DNA from: Leptolyngbya sp. SIOISBB
GTDB lineage: Bacteria; Cyanobacteriota; Cyanobacteriia; Phormidesmidales; Phormidesmidaceae
DNA length: 64,000 nt
Assembly: GCA_010671905.1 (NCBI GenBank)
Contig: JAAHII010000001.1
Location: 7,092,026-7,156,025 of the forward strand
Reading direction: 5' to 3'
Positions 1 through 7,894 of the stretch are shown one piece after another. The notes under the pieces were generated by a model, which worked only from the letters and a program-made list of their open reading frames with translations, was not told the origin of the DNA and searched no databases. How positions within the stretch are numbered: the stretch's first letter is position 1; every line of letters starts with the position of its first letter. The position numbers and the translations under genes were made by a program.

Positions 1-654
1 CACCAGTGGATCAACCCAGGCATATCCCGCTCCCACTCCGATCGCACTCACCAGCACCGCCAAACTCACTAAGCCGTCAGCCAAAGCATGTTGTCCATCG
101 GCCACCAAGGCGGCGCTGTCAATCTCGCGTCCTACCCGGATGCGAAAAACAGCCACGATTTCATTGCCAATCAAGCCCATCAGGGCCGCGATCGCCAAGC
201 CCCCGACATGATGAATGGGTTCGGGATGATAAAAGCGCTCAACCGACTCATAGGCCGTGACCAAGGCACTCAGCAAAACGACCCCCACAACGGCAACACC
301 GGCCAGGTCTTCCACCCGTCCATACCCGTAGGCAAAGCGCGCTGTTGGTTGACGTCGCCCGATGATAAAGGCCACGCCTAACGGGATGGCAGTCATGGCA
401 TCGCCCACGTTATGAATCAGATCCGCAAAGAGCGCGATGCTGCCCGACAGCCAAAATACCGTTGCTTGGGCAATCGCCGTGATGACCAGCACCACCAGTG
501 ACACCTTGACCGCCCAGAGTCCTCGCGCTGAGGTCGCAATGGCCGGATCAACCGCGCCATGGGTATGGGCATGAATACCCTCGGCATGTGGATGAATATG
601 ATCGGAGGCTGGGGTAGAAGATGCGGGAACCGAGAGTGGCGTCGTGGGTGTCAT
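1..654 (-). CDS. Cation diffusion facilitator (CDF) transporter, 3' end outside window
   Basis: Encodes an inner-membrane cation/proton antiporter of the CDF (zinc/cobalt/iron efflux) family. The visible 218 residues start with a His-rich stretch (H19, H21, H23, H28, H30, H32) often seen in zinc carriers, followed by several membrane segments. Two HxxxD metal-site motifs are visible: HNVGD at residues 81-85 in TM2 and HALAD at 189-193 in TM5, the usual positions of the CDF transport site. The frame is open to base 1, so the C-terminal cytoplasmic domain lies outside the window. The ATG at 654 is the natural start. Two dyads lie just upstream (717-778) and may bind a metal-responsive regulator. 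Zn is the likeliest substrate from the His-rich N-terminus, but this is inference. Confidence 0.9.
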   Translation of the reverse strand, partial: MTPTTPLSVPASSTPASDHIHPHAEGIHAHTHGAVDPAIATSARGLWAVKVSLVVLVITAIAQATVFWLSGSIALFADLIHNVGDAMTAIPLGVAFIIGRRQPTARFAYGYGRVEDLAGVAVVGVVLLSALVTAYESVERFYHPEPIHHVGGLAIAALMGLIGNEIVAVFRIRVGREIDSAALVADGQHALADGLVSLAVLVSAIGVGAGYAWVDPLV

Positions 655-716
655 AACTTGACCAAGACAAAGATTGTGCGACTCAAATGAAGGCGGAAAA
701 ATAATCATCCATTATC

Positions 717-778
717 GCCACAGTTCTCGACACTCAACTGTGGCCAATCGAACATGAAGCCTATTCAGTCATGTTTGA
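717..778. promoter_or_regulatory. Two adjacent inverted repeats upstream of the CDF gene
   Basis: A perfect 9-bp inverted repeat GCCACAGTT / AACTGTGGC (717-725, 736-744, 10-nt spacer) is followed 3 nt later by a second dyad, TCGAACATGA / TCATGTTTGA (748-757, 769-778, one mismatch). Both lie in the 5' region of the leftward CDF gene and upstream of rightward cas6. They could be operator sites, for example for a metal-responsive repressor, or RNA hairpins in a leader. Function is inferred from position only. Confidence 0.4.
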
Positions 779-956
779 TCATCAGGAGAGGCGATCGCCC
801 CTTAATCAGCGCTAAATGTCGGCGCTAACCGTGAGCCGCAAAAGATTACGGTGTATTGCAGATTGAGTGGACTCGCAACAAGGGTTAACGCCTTTGATTC
901 CCCTTGGGGGGATGCAAGCTAATCTTAGGGAGATGTTTTCCGGCGAGCTTTTTTCC

Positions 957-2059
957 ATGGCACTGCGATCGCCCTCCCAAAAGCTAACTTGGCCCAAAAC
1001 GACAGAACTGGTTGGTTTAGAACTGGCGTTGCAGGCAGCAGCCGACTCAGAACTCTATCCACAATATACGATTGGGCTGCATGCCTGGTTTTTGCAGCAG
1101 ATTCAGGCCTTCGATGCGAAACTTTCGGCGGCGTTGCATGACGATCAAGCCGAAAAGCCGTTTGCGATTACGGGGTTAGATGGGCAGTTTGTGGCTCAGA
1201 GTCGCCATTTACAACTGCAAGGGGGGAAGACCTATCGCTGGCGCGTGCAGGGATTTTCTAGAACAATGGCGGCGGGGCTGGCGACCTGGTTAAAGCAGGC
1301 CCCCCAAGAACTCGTTTTGAAGGATACGCCGCTGACGGTGCAGGGAGATACGCCTTGCCCTGCCTGCTAAGACTTATCGAGCCTTGGCCAAGGAGCCCCC
1401 GGCGGGCAATTCGCTGAGCCTAACGTTTACCAGCCCCTACCAGCTTTCGGAGTAAGGGACGTCACTTGCCATTGCCCTGGCCGCGCAATGTCTTTCACAG
1501 CTATCTGCGACGGTGGAATCTATTTTCCGGACAAGAAGTGCCTCAGGATGAGTTTTTGGACTGGGTAGAGGAGCATGTCGTTATACAGCGGCATCAGTTG
1601 CAATCGGTGAAAGTGGCAGCGGGTAAGCGCGGCTCGGTGACGGGGTTTACGGGGGCGATCGCCTATGCGCTTGACCGCAAAGCCCAGGCGAACGAAGATT
1701 TTTATCGCTTGTTTTTTACCCTCGGACGGCTCGCTCCCTATTGCAGCACGGGGCACAAGACCACTTTTGGGTTAGGAGAAACCGTGACGGGTTGGCACCT
1801 GAAGCAAGCGACGGTAGACATGCCGTCAACTCAAACGGTGTTAGCGGAGCGCATGGATGAGTTGACGACTCTGTTTAAGGCGCAGCGCAAACGGCAGGGG
1901 GGCGATCGCGCTCAAGCCACAGCGGAGAAATGGGCCACAGTGCTGGCGCGGCGAGAGTTGGGTGACTCGTTGCTCGACATTGCTGCCGATATGGATATGC
2001 CTTATGAAACGGTGAAAACCTACAGCAAGCTGGCACGGCGAGCTTTGAAAGACACGTGA
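957..2059 (+). pseudogene. cas6: cas6, CRISPR endoribonuclease, broken by two frameshifts
   Basis: Cas6 cuts the CRISPR transcript within each repeat to make crRNAs. The N-terminal part (to 1370) has the typical cyanobacterial Cas6 stretch LYPQYTIGLHAWFL. The C-terminal part (1466-2059) has FHSYLRRWNLFSG, then GFTGAIAY, a glycine-rich region and a C-terminal HTH-like tail (LARRELGDSLLDIAADM). Homology continues through the gap but needs two frame changes. An extra base near 1352-1362 leads into AKTYRALAKEPPAG, and an extra C in CCCC at about 1436-1439 restores SFRSKGRHLPLP. Both are +1 events in C-rich runs, so the gene is either a pseudogene or carries sequence errors. Start chosen at ATG 957; ATG 933 with AGGGAG directly before it and ATG 867 are alternatives. 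The CRISPR array begins 52 bp downstream. Confidence 0.8.
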
Positions 2060-2111
2060 TCGGCGAGCGGGGCAGTTTAGCTTAAGGCGATCGCAACCGC
2101 CAAAACAATTT

Positions 2112-2879
2112 GTTTCAATCCCCTTTCGGGGAATTGGGCCGTTGTGACTGGAAAGACACTATCCTTCTCGCGATCGCTGAGCGTTTCAATCCCCTTTCGG
2201 GGAATTGGGTCGTTGTGACGATCAAGGGCTCTCAGGTGGAGCGAGGCGACTTTATCGTTTCAATCCCCTTTCGGGGAATTGGGTCGTTGTGACTTACGGG
2301 TAGAGGATGATCCACCCGCATATGTCGTCGTTTCAATCCCCTTTCGGGGAATTGGGTCGTTGTGACGCCAATGATGTCTAACGGGAACTTAGTGGAGAAG
2401 ACCGAAAGTTTCAATCCCCTTTCGGGGAATTGGGTCGTTGTGACACTTAGCCGCTGCCGCCAACCAGATCGCCGACTCTGCGCTGTTTCAATCCCCTTTC
2501 GGGGAATTGGGTCGTTGTGACTTCTTTATCTAGGCAATCAGAAAACTGAACTGAGGTTTCAATCCCCTTTCGGGGAATTAGGTCGTTGTGACTCCCTGGC
2601 ACGGTAATTTCTGTTGATGCCGAGGGGGTTTCAATCCCCTTTCGGGGAATTAGGTCGTTGTGACCGCCGGCAACCACTGGCGACGTAACAGCGACTACTG
2701 TTTCAATCCCCTTTCGGGGAATTAGGTCGTTGTGACTGAAAGGAGCCATCGCTCTTTGCAGCAGCTGGTCGTTTCAATCCCCTTTCGGGGAATTAGGTCG
2801 TTGTGACGGATTTACCAGAACTGGTTTTTGTAGTTCTGGTGAGTTTCAATCCCCTTTCGGGGAATTAGGTCGTTGTGAC
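2112..2879 (-). CRISPR. CRISPR array, 11 repeats of 37 bp and 10 spacers
   Basis: Repeats start at 2112, 2183, 2257, 2330, 2408, 2485, 2556, 2628, 2700, 2771 and 2843, each 37 bp, beginning GTTTCAATCCCCTTTCGGGG and ending GTCGTTGTGAC. Spacers are 34, 37, 36, 41, 40, 34, 35, 35, 34 and 35 bp. The complement ends in GGGGATTGAAAC, the usual cyanobacterial repeat 3' end whose ATTGAAAC becomes the crRNA 5' handle, so transcription is leftward with the leader at the right. In agreement, the leftmost repeat is the degenerate one (GGGCC for GGGTC), as expected at a trailer end. Repeats 1-6 read AATTGGG and repeats 7-11 AATTAGG. A TCCCC/GGGGA hairpin sits in each repeat. No effector or adaptation genes are in the window. 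Confidence 0.97.
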
Positions 2880-3005
2880 GTCGGACTTTTGAAACGTATA
2901 AATTGTCAAGGTTCTGAACCCATTATGCGCGAATCTATGGGAATGCTCCTCTAATTTCATACTTTTTCACTAAGAGATATTTTTACTGATCCCTGAAACC
3001 CTTGT
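2880..3005 (-). promoter_or_regulatory. Candidate leader of the main CRISPR array
   Basis: This AT-rich stretch borders the least degenerate end of the array. Read leftward it contains TTGACA and TTTATAC just before the first repeat, and GTTTCAAAAG (plus strand CTTTTGAAAC, 2886-2895) exactly 6 nt from the repeat. The same decamer sits at the same distance from the second array (3616-3625). A further TGAAACCCTTGT at 2994-3005 also recurs at 3620-3631. The leader role is inferred from position, base composition and repeat polarity. Confidence 0.55.
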
Positions 3006-3419
3006 GTCAATGAGCTTTGCGCGATCGCGCGAACCCTCTTGCGTTGACTAAACGCTGAAACTCTCGTCTGGCAAATGCTTCAGGTGTCAGGAGGGCCGTT
3101 CACGCTCATACACCCATCAACCCACGCTCGGCTGAATCTAGTTCTGACTTCTTCGCAGGGCATAGGGGAGGGAGGGAAAAGGAAGAACGAAGAACGAAAA
3201 CCGAACTGTTAGTAATTCCTCTAACGCCCCACCAATAGCTCCTTTCACTTTTTGATCTTCCCTCTTCTTTCTTGAGTGCCGTTTCCGTCCCCGCGACTGG
3301 AAAAAAGAAAATTGAAAAATGAAGACCGAAGACGAAGAAACCTTTAGAAATTGCTCTCCTCCTTGGCCAGTCGTTCCTTATTCAAATTTTCATTCTTCTC
3401 TCTTCGCTTTTTTACTTCT
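3006..3419. other. Gene-free region with degraded repeat material and a diverged direct duplication
   Basis: No coding region is supported. Two diverged direct copies of about 135-150 bp can be seen (about 3166-3300 and 3301-3454). Each has a purine-rich half (GAAGAACGAAGAACGAAAA type), then TTAGTAATTCCTCT (3209) or TTAGAAATTGCTCT (3344), then a pyrimidine-rich half, and ends in a CRISPR-like GTTTCCGTCCCC or GTTTCCGCCCCC. The purine and pyrimidine halves are roughly complementary and could fold. A GGCTGAATCT fragment at about 3130 matches the 3' end of the second repeat family. GCGCGATCGCGC at about 3020 is a 12-bp palindrome. Confidence 0.4.
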
Positions 3420-3609
3420 GTTTCCGCCCCCTGGCAGGGAATTGCGGCTGAATCTATAGTCAAGAAGATATTCCTATTGATCGCTCCCAATTACAATTTT
3501 CGTCCCCTTGCGGGGAATTGAGGCTGAATCAAAAACTTGCTAACATGCTGGGCGATTTGCCTGACCTGAGTGACGTTTCCGTCCCCTTGCGGGGTGATAG
3601 AGTTTGAAC
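3420..3609 (-). CRISPR. Relic CRISPR array, second repeat family (3 degenerate repeats)
   Basis: Three 35-bp repeats at 3420-3454, 3496-3530 and 3575-3609 share GTTTCCGTCCCCTTGCGGGG. The first two end in GGCTGAATC and the third in AGTTTGAAC. Spacers are 41 and 44 bp. A truncated fourth copy (GTTTCCGTCCCC) lies at 3281. Read on the complement the repeats end in GGGGACGGAAAC, a form seen with cyanobacterial type III repeats, so transcription would be leftward. The repeats differ from one another at many positions, so this is a decayed array. It is distinct from the 37-bp family to its left. Confidence 0.75.
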
Positions 3610-3928
3610 CCCTGCCTTTTGAAACCCTTGTATGGTGAGGGTTGTAAGTAGCCATATGTAGTCGGCAATGATCACGGTGAGATTGCAGCGGCTTAGCTTC
3701 CGCTTGAGTCTGTTTTTGCGAATCCGAGCTTCTTTGAGGGGCGGAATTTTCACCCAATGACGGGAAATACACCCTGCGCCAGCACACCTTCATCCGCAGC
3801 GTATCGCTAGAGCACCTTGACCAGCTCGATGAGTTGCCGTGATCATCAGGCTTTGCAAACAGGGCGATCGCTTCTTGGTTGGTCGCTATATCCTGAGGCA
3901 GATCCCTTGCAATCTCACCTGAAATTCC
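3610..3928. other. Gene-free stretch with leader-like motif and a possible coding remnant
   Basis: CTTTTGAAAC at 3616-3625 matches the leader motif of the main array. About 3760-3841 reads as RQHTFIRSVSLEHLDQLDEL then stop. It looks like the C-terminal tail of a longer protein, perhaps of a Rpn/DUF4351-type transposon protein, but nothing intact precedes it. Otherwise no gene is supported. Confidence 0.3.
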
Positions 3929-4702
3929 GTGCTGCTAACTACTAGCCAACTTTTGCACCTGATCGCCCAAGCGACGCCTGCACCGCCTGCCCCGACCGCC
4001 GAAGTCGAACTGCTCAAAAACCAGTTGGAGTTTATCCTGCGGCTGAATACGGTCTTTTTGGGCTTTCTAGCGTTTCTAGGCGGTCTGCTCACCTGGTTTT
4101 TCAAAAGCAATTTGGATGATGCCAAAGAAATGGCTAGTCGCATGGTGCGCCAAGAGCTTACAGATCATATTGAGCCGCTGATTAAAGCCGAGGCGAGCAA
4201 TATCCAGCGCACCTTTCGCACCGAGCAAATCATCAGCAACACCGTGGTGGACTACTACATTCCGGTTTCACCAACCAAAGATCCCTTGGACTATCATCTG
4301 CTGCGAGGACGGGGCTTTCTCGATGTACGGCTTTGGCATCCCGATCGCAAACCCCAAGGACGTTGGGGCAGCGTATTAGTGATCGATTTGGTGAATTGTG
4401 ACCTGCTGGCCCTGCCTGAGATTGCCTCTCCCGAAGATGAAGTGCGCAAAGTCGGCTATCGAAAGCGCGATCAGCTGGTGAATGAGGTCATTCAAGGACT
4501 CATTGAACTGCGCATTGGCCGTCCTATTCTTGTCGTCTATGTTCGCCCCGGTATGGGCAGAATTGGGGCGATCGACCAACTCACTACCAATTTTCCTGAA
4601 GACATCAAGTACTATTCGTCAGCCAATACACCGGTAGCCTTGATGGGCGCAGTCGTCGATTCGGCTTATGTCGCGTATGGCGATCGGCAGTTTGCCGATT
4701 AG
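3929..4702 (+). CDS. Membrane-anchored protein of unknown function beside the CRISPR locus
   Basis: 257 residues from a GTG start. A short N-terminal stretch with an APPAP run is followed by one clear hydrophobic segment (about 35-60, FLGFLAFLGGLLTWFF), a charged, probably helical linker (about 62-105) and a globular domain of about 150 residues. The latter contains alternating hydrophobic strands (GSVLVIDLVNC, GRPILVVYVRPG, TPVALMGAVVDSAYVAYG), suggesting an alpha/beta fold exposed to the cytoplasm. I do not recognise the family. It is the only intact gene directly next to the CRISPR remnants, and membrane proteins are known to co-occur with type III CRISPR systems, but a CRISPR role is only a guess. 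Start is uncertain because no ribosome site is visible. Confidence 0.7.
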   Translation: MLLTTSQLLHLIAQATPAPPAPTAEVELLKNQLEFILRLNTVFLGFLAFLGGLLTWFFKSNLDDAKEMASRMVRQELTDHIEPLIKAEASNIQRTFRTEQIISNTVVDYYIPVSPTKDPLDYHLLRGRGFLDVRLWHPDRKPQGRWGSVLVIDLVNCDLLALPEIASPEDEVRKVGYRKRDQLVNEVIQGLIELRIGRPILVVYVRPGMGRIGAIDQLTTNFPEDIKYYSSANTPVALMGAVVDSAYVAYGDRQFAD

Positions 4703-5269
4703 GGGTTTTGTGAGAGGTGATTTTGGGGCACAAAAACACATTCGTGTACTTATACGGGCAATCTTCAAGCGCCTCTAGTTCGAAACTGTTCCACTTTTAG
4801 GAGCAGCTTTTGTCAAGCTTCCAGAAGCATAAAATCTCGGTGTCAATGGCTTTCACGAATTCGATGGATCTGAAGTGGCCCCCCAAAACTGAACAGGGCT
4901 ATAGGCGAGGTGGGTTCAATCACCAGCACTCAGGGGCAACCCACCCCGCTGCCCCCCTCCCAGGAGGGGAAATGTGATCCCGCTGTGCCTCAGGCCAAAT
5001 TGCGAAATTTATATAATCCTTATTCCTAAACGAATTTTTTGAGGGTGAGTTATGTCAAGCATGCTACCTAACATCTTCATATCTCCAAGCACAACTCTCA
5101 AATCTGCTGCCTAACTCCATGACTTCAGGATGTTAGACAGTGAAGTTGCTGTATTCAGCCTCAGAGAAGTGGGGATGATCCATCAAATTTGCAATGCACC
5201 AGCAGATCGATGAGGATGATTCTTCAGATCTGACGTTGGATACCCTAGTTAGGCTTCAAGATAGGAACT
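4703..5269. other. Gene-free region with a possible IS3-type end and a hairpin repeat
   Basis: No coding region found. TGAAGTGGCCCCCCAAAACT at 4871-4890, continuing GAACAGG, resembles the terminal inverted repeat of some IS3-family elements, but no partner end or transposase is present, so at most it is a solo relic. CCCTCCCAGGAGGGG at about 4955-4969 is a small hairpin of a type frequently seen between cyanobacterial genes. Confidence 0.3.
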
Positions 5270-5872
5270 ATGTACAACCAAAACTTCTGGGACGAGCGAT
5301 ACCACGCTGACGAATATCTTTACGGTACAGAGGCAAACTCTTTCCTAGTCAAAAATGCAGATTTGCTGCAGGGGCCGGTACTCTCGTTATCTGAGGGAGA
5401 GGGACGTAACGCCGTTTTTTTAGCAACTCGCGGTTTAAGCGTACTCGGCGTCGACTGCTCGGCAGTCGGTTTAGCCAAAGCCCAATCATTAGCCCAGTCT
5501 CGCGGTGTGGTGATTGAAACAGAAGTTGCTGATCTAGCCGAATTCCAACCCAAAGAAAACCACTTTGGTGCGATCGTCTCTATATCCGCTCACTTACCCA
5601 GTGCCATTCGCCACAAGCTGTATCCACTGATTGAAAAAGCGCTTAAACCAGATGGCATCTTTCTGCTGGAGGCATACTCTGAAAGCCAGTTAGCCAAAAA
5701 TACAGGCGGCCCCAAAGACATTGACATGCTCATGACTGTTGCCAAGCTGCGTCAAGAACTGCCCAATCTCAAACCGATTCTGGCCGTAGAAATCGAACGT
5801 GAGGTCAGCGAGGGGAAAGGGCATACGGGGATGGCATCAGTCGTTCAATACATTGCGAGAAAAGCAGTCTAA
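5270..5872 (+). CDS. Class I SAM-dependent methyltransferase, TehB/thiopurine-like
   Basis: 200-residue soluble methyltransferase. It starts NFWDERYHADEYLYGTEANSF, typical of the TehB-like group. The SAM-binding motif I is LSLSEGEGRNAVFLA (about 38-52), where the usual acidic D-G-C of other methyltransferases is replaced by SEGEG as in this subgroup, followed by VLGVDCS (motif II). These enzymes methylate small molecules or detoxify oxyanions, but the substrate cannot be told from sequence. It lies 21 bp from the next frame on the same strand but shares no evident pathway with it. Confidence 0.85.
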   Translation: MYNQNFWDERYHADEYLYGTEANSFLVKNADLLQGPVLSLSEGEGRNAVFLATRGLSVLGVDCSAVGLAKAQSLAQSRGVVIETEVADLAEFQPKENHFGAIVSISAHLPSAIRHKLYPLIEKALKPDGIFLLEAYSESQLAKNTGGPKDIDMLMTVAKLRQELPNLKPILAVEIEREVSEGKGHTGMASVVQYIARKAV

Positions 5873-5959
5873 CGATTCCAATGCAGCGACCGGTTGAGAG
5901 TCATTACGGCAAAAATCAAAGTCGCTACCACCGCTGATCTGAGCCGCTATGCGACCAGT

Positions 5960-7186
5960 ATGACCATGATTGAAATTAAACATCCAAAAGAGCAGGCGCG
6001 TTTACGTCGACTGGCCTTGGCGGCCCAAGGTTTGTTGCAGGCTCAGCCCTATGGCCGGGGTTTGGCGGGGGCGCGTAAAGCGATTAACCATCTAGGCTAT
6101 GTACAGATCGACACGATATCGGTGGTGGAACGAGCCCACCATCATGTTTTTTACTCTCGGGTGCCTCAGTTTGAGCCCGCCATGACCCATCAACTGTTGC
6201 TCAATCGAGACATTTTTGAGTACTGGGCACATGCGGCGGCTTTTCTCCCCATCGCCGATTTTCGCTTCTCTTTACCTTACAAACACGCCATTAAAAGTGG
6301 CCAAACCCATTGGTATAGAACCCGTGATACAAAGCTCATGGATGAACTGTTGGCCCGCATCCGTGCAGAGGGGCCGATCCGATCGCGAGATATTGAAACT
6401 AACACGACAAAACGAGCAGGCTGGTGGGATTGGAAACCTGCCAAAAAAGCCCTCGAACAGTTGTACATGGAGGGCGATCTCATGGTCAGCGATCGCAAAG
6501 GCTTTCAGAAAGCCTATGACCTGACCGAGCGGGTACTGCCCTCTCACATCAATTCGCAAATGCCCAGCATCGAAGAATTTGCGACGCATATGGTTGATCA
6601 ACAGTTGCGCTGCCATGGGTTGGTTTCCCTCAAAGGGCTGACCTACCAGCGCCGCAATGCTGACCTCCGTAAGGCTGTCAAAGCTTTGGTTAACGAAAGG
6701 TTGGCGCAGCGTACGTTGGAACAGGTACAAGTGAGCAGTGGCGAAGTCTTTCTATTGGCAGCGGGGGCGTTCGAACGTTCTCTGCCCCGGTTGAACAGCC
6801 GCATGTTAATTCTTTCGCCATTTGACAATAGTGTTATCCAGCGAGAACGGCTCAAAGCCCTGTTTCAATACGACTACCGGATAGAGTGTTATGTACCCGC
6901 AGCAAAACGTCAGTATGGCTACTTTTGCTTGCCACTCCTTTACCGCGATGAATTTATTGGACGGATGGATTGTAAAGCCCATCGAAAAACCAGCCATTTA
7001 GAGATCAAATCACTCCATTTAGAGCCACATCATTTTGATGAAGATCAAGTCATTGCGGCATTTGTAGACGCCATCACACAGTTTTGTCATTTTCAAAAAT
7101 GTGACTCAGTGTCTTTGACTAAAGTCCATCCAAAGCATCTAACTCAACGGTTGCACAGGGCGCTTGGGATCCTCAGCTCCATCTAA
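5960..7186 (+). CDS. YcaQ-type DNA glycosylase, winged-helix (HTH_42) family
   Basis: Member of the AlkZ/YcaQ superfamily, which unhooks DNA interstrand crosslinks or removes alkylated bases. From ATG 5960 the protein has 409 residues. The catalytic QxD motif of the YcaQ branch is visible as YVQID (Q49, D51), followed by TISVVERAHHHVFYSRV. Winged-helix repeats cover most of the length (for example ALEQLYMEGDLMVSDRKG), and the LSPFDNSVIQRERLKALFQYD-like block of the family lies near residue 290. The frame is open upstream to a TTG at 5894, but homology starts near the ATGs at 5960 and 5966. Family membership is clear; the natural lesion is unknown. Confidence 0.88.
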   Translation: MTMIEIKHPKEQARLRRLALAAQGLLQAQPYGRGLAGARKAINHLGYVQIDTISVVERAHHHVFYSRVPQFEPAMTHQLLLNRDIFEYWAHAAAFLPIADFRFSLPYKHAIKSGQTHWYRTRDTKLMDELLARIRAEGPIRSRDIETNTTKRAGWWDWKPAKKALEQLYMEGDLMVSDRKGFQKAYDLTERVLPSHINSQMPSIEEFATHMVDQQLRCHGLVSLKGLTYQRRNADLRKAVKALVNERLAQRTLEQVQVSSGEVFLLAAGAFERSLPRLNSRMLILSPFDNSVIQRERLKALFQYDYRIECYVPAAKRQYGYFCLPLLYRDEFIGRMDCKAHRKTSHLEIKSLHLEPHHFDEDQVIAAFVDAITQFCHFQKCDSVSLTKVHPKHLTQRLHRALGILSSI

Positions 7187-7195
7187 TCTGTACAG

Positions 7196-7681
7196 ATGTC
7201 GAAATTTCAGTTGCTCATGAATTCCCTACAGTCTGTGACCCTGGTCGGTAGCTTCTTATCAGCTCTCATGACCACAGGCTGTTTAGGGCTGTTAGTACCT
7301 TCCGGCGGCGATCTCCCTCTGGCCCCCAATCCCCCGATATCTGAAACCTCCCAAATCCAAACGATTCTGGGGTCTCTAACCCGAGGGCAACAAGCCTATT
7401 ACTTAGAGAATGGAGAATTTGCCGACACCATCGAAGCCATTGGGATTGGCATATCGCCCGGAGAAGGCGGCTATGAAGTGGCGATCGCGGATCGACAACC
7501 CACTCAGGTCATTTTGACCGCCACTCCAGAGCGATCGGGTAACCCCAATTTCTCGGCTGGGGTGTTTATCATCGAGACTGCTGGCGGCCCCACTACAATT
7601 GCCGTTCAGTGCGAGTCCGACACCGGGATGCCGATGCCTCGACTAGAGGGTGAAGACACCATCTGTGAAGATGCTCAGTAG
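7196..7681 (+). CDS. Pilin-like or lipoprotein exported protein
   Basis: 161 residues. The N-terminus has a hydrophobic segment ending TTGC (residues 26-29), compatible with a lipoprotein signal. Then SLTRGQQAYYLENGEFADTI resembles the region after the helix in cyanobacterial type IV pilin-like proteins, and a beta-rich C-terminal half has two cysteines (near 141 and 157) that could form a disulfide. No classic prepilin G/FxxxE site is evident, so it may be a pilin-like lipoprotein rather than a true pilin. It begins 10 bp after the ycaQ-like gene. Confidence 0.6.
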   Translation: MSKFQLLMNSLQSVTLVGSFLSALMTTGCLGLLVPSGGDLPLAPNPPISETSQIQTILGSLTRGQQAYYLENGEFADTIEAIGIGISPGEGGYEVAIADRQPTQVILTATPERSGNPNFSAGVFIIETAGGPTTIAVQCESDTGMPMPRLEGEDTICEDAQ

Positions 7682-7894
7682 CGCCGCGATCGCTGGATGA
7701 ACGGTACTCCCTCTGAGATTTGCCTACAATACAGAACCGCAATTCTCCGGCCGCTGCGGGCTCTGTTACGTTGGTTGACCGCGACGCCATTAACGGCAGT
7801 GTCAAGTCCAGTAATCCTGACTCAACGGGCATTGAGAATCTTTGCTAAACGCCGCGAATCCTTGAAGGATTAGCCAAGATTAAGACATGAGGAG

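Noticed and set aside
2110-2749. Open frames on both strands across the CRISPR array
   Set aside because: They are translations of repeats and spacers (recurring FNPLSGNW- or HNDLIPRKGIET-like peptides), not genes.
3491-3793. Two overlapping minus-strand frames near the relic array
   Set aside because: They run through CRISPR repeats and leader-like DNA and show no protein family signature.
4871-4898. IS3-family-like terminal repeat
   Set aside because: Only one end is visible, with no transposase and no partner repeat, so an insertion sequence cannot be claimed.
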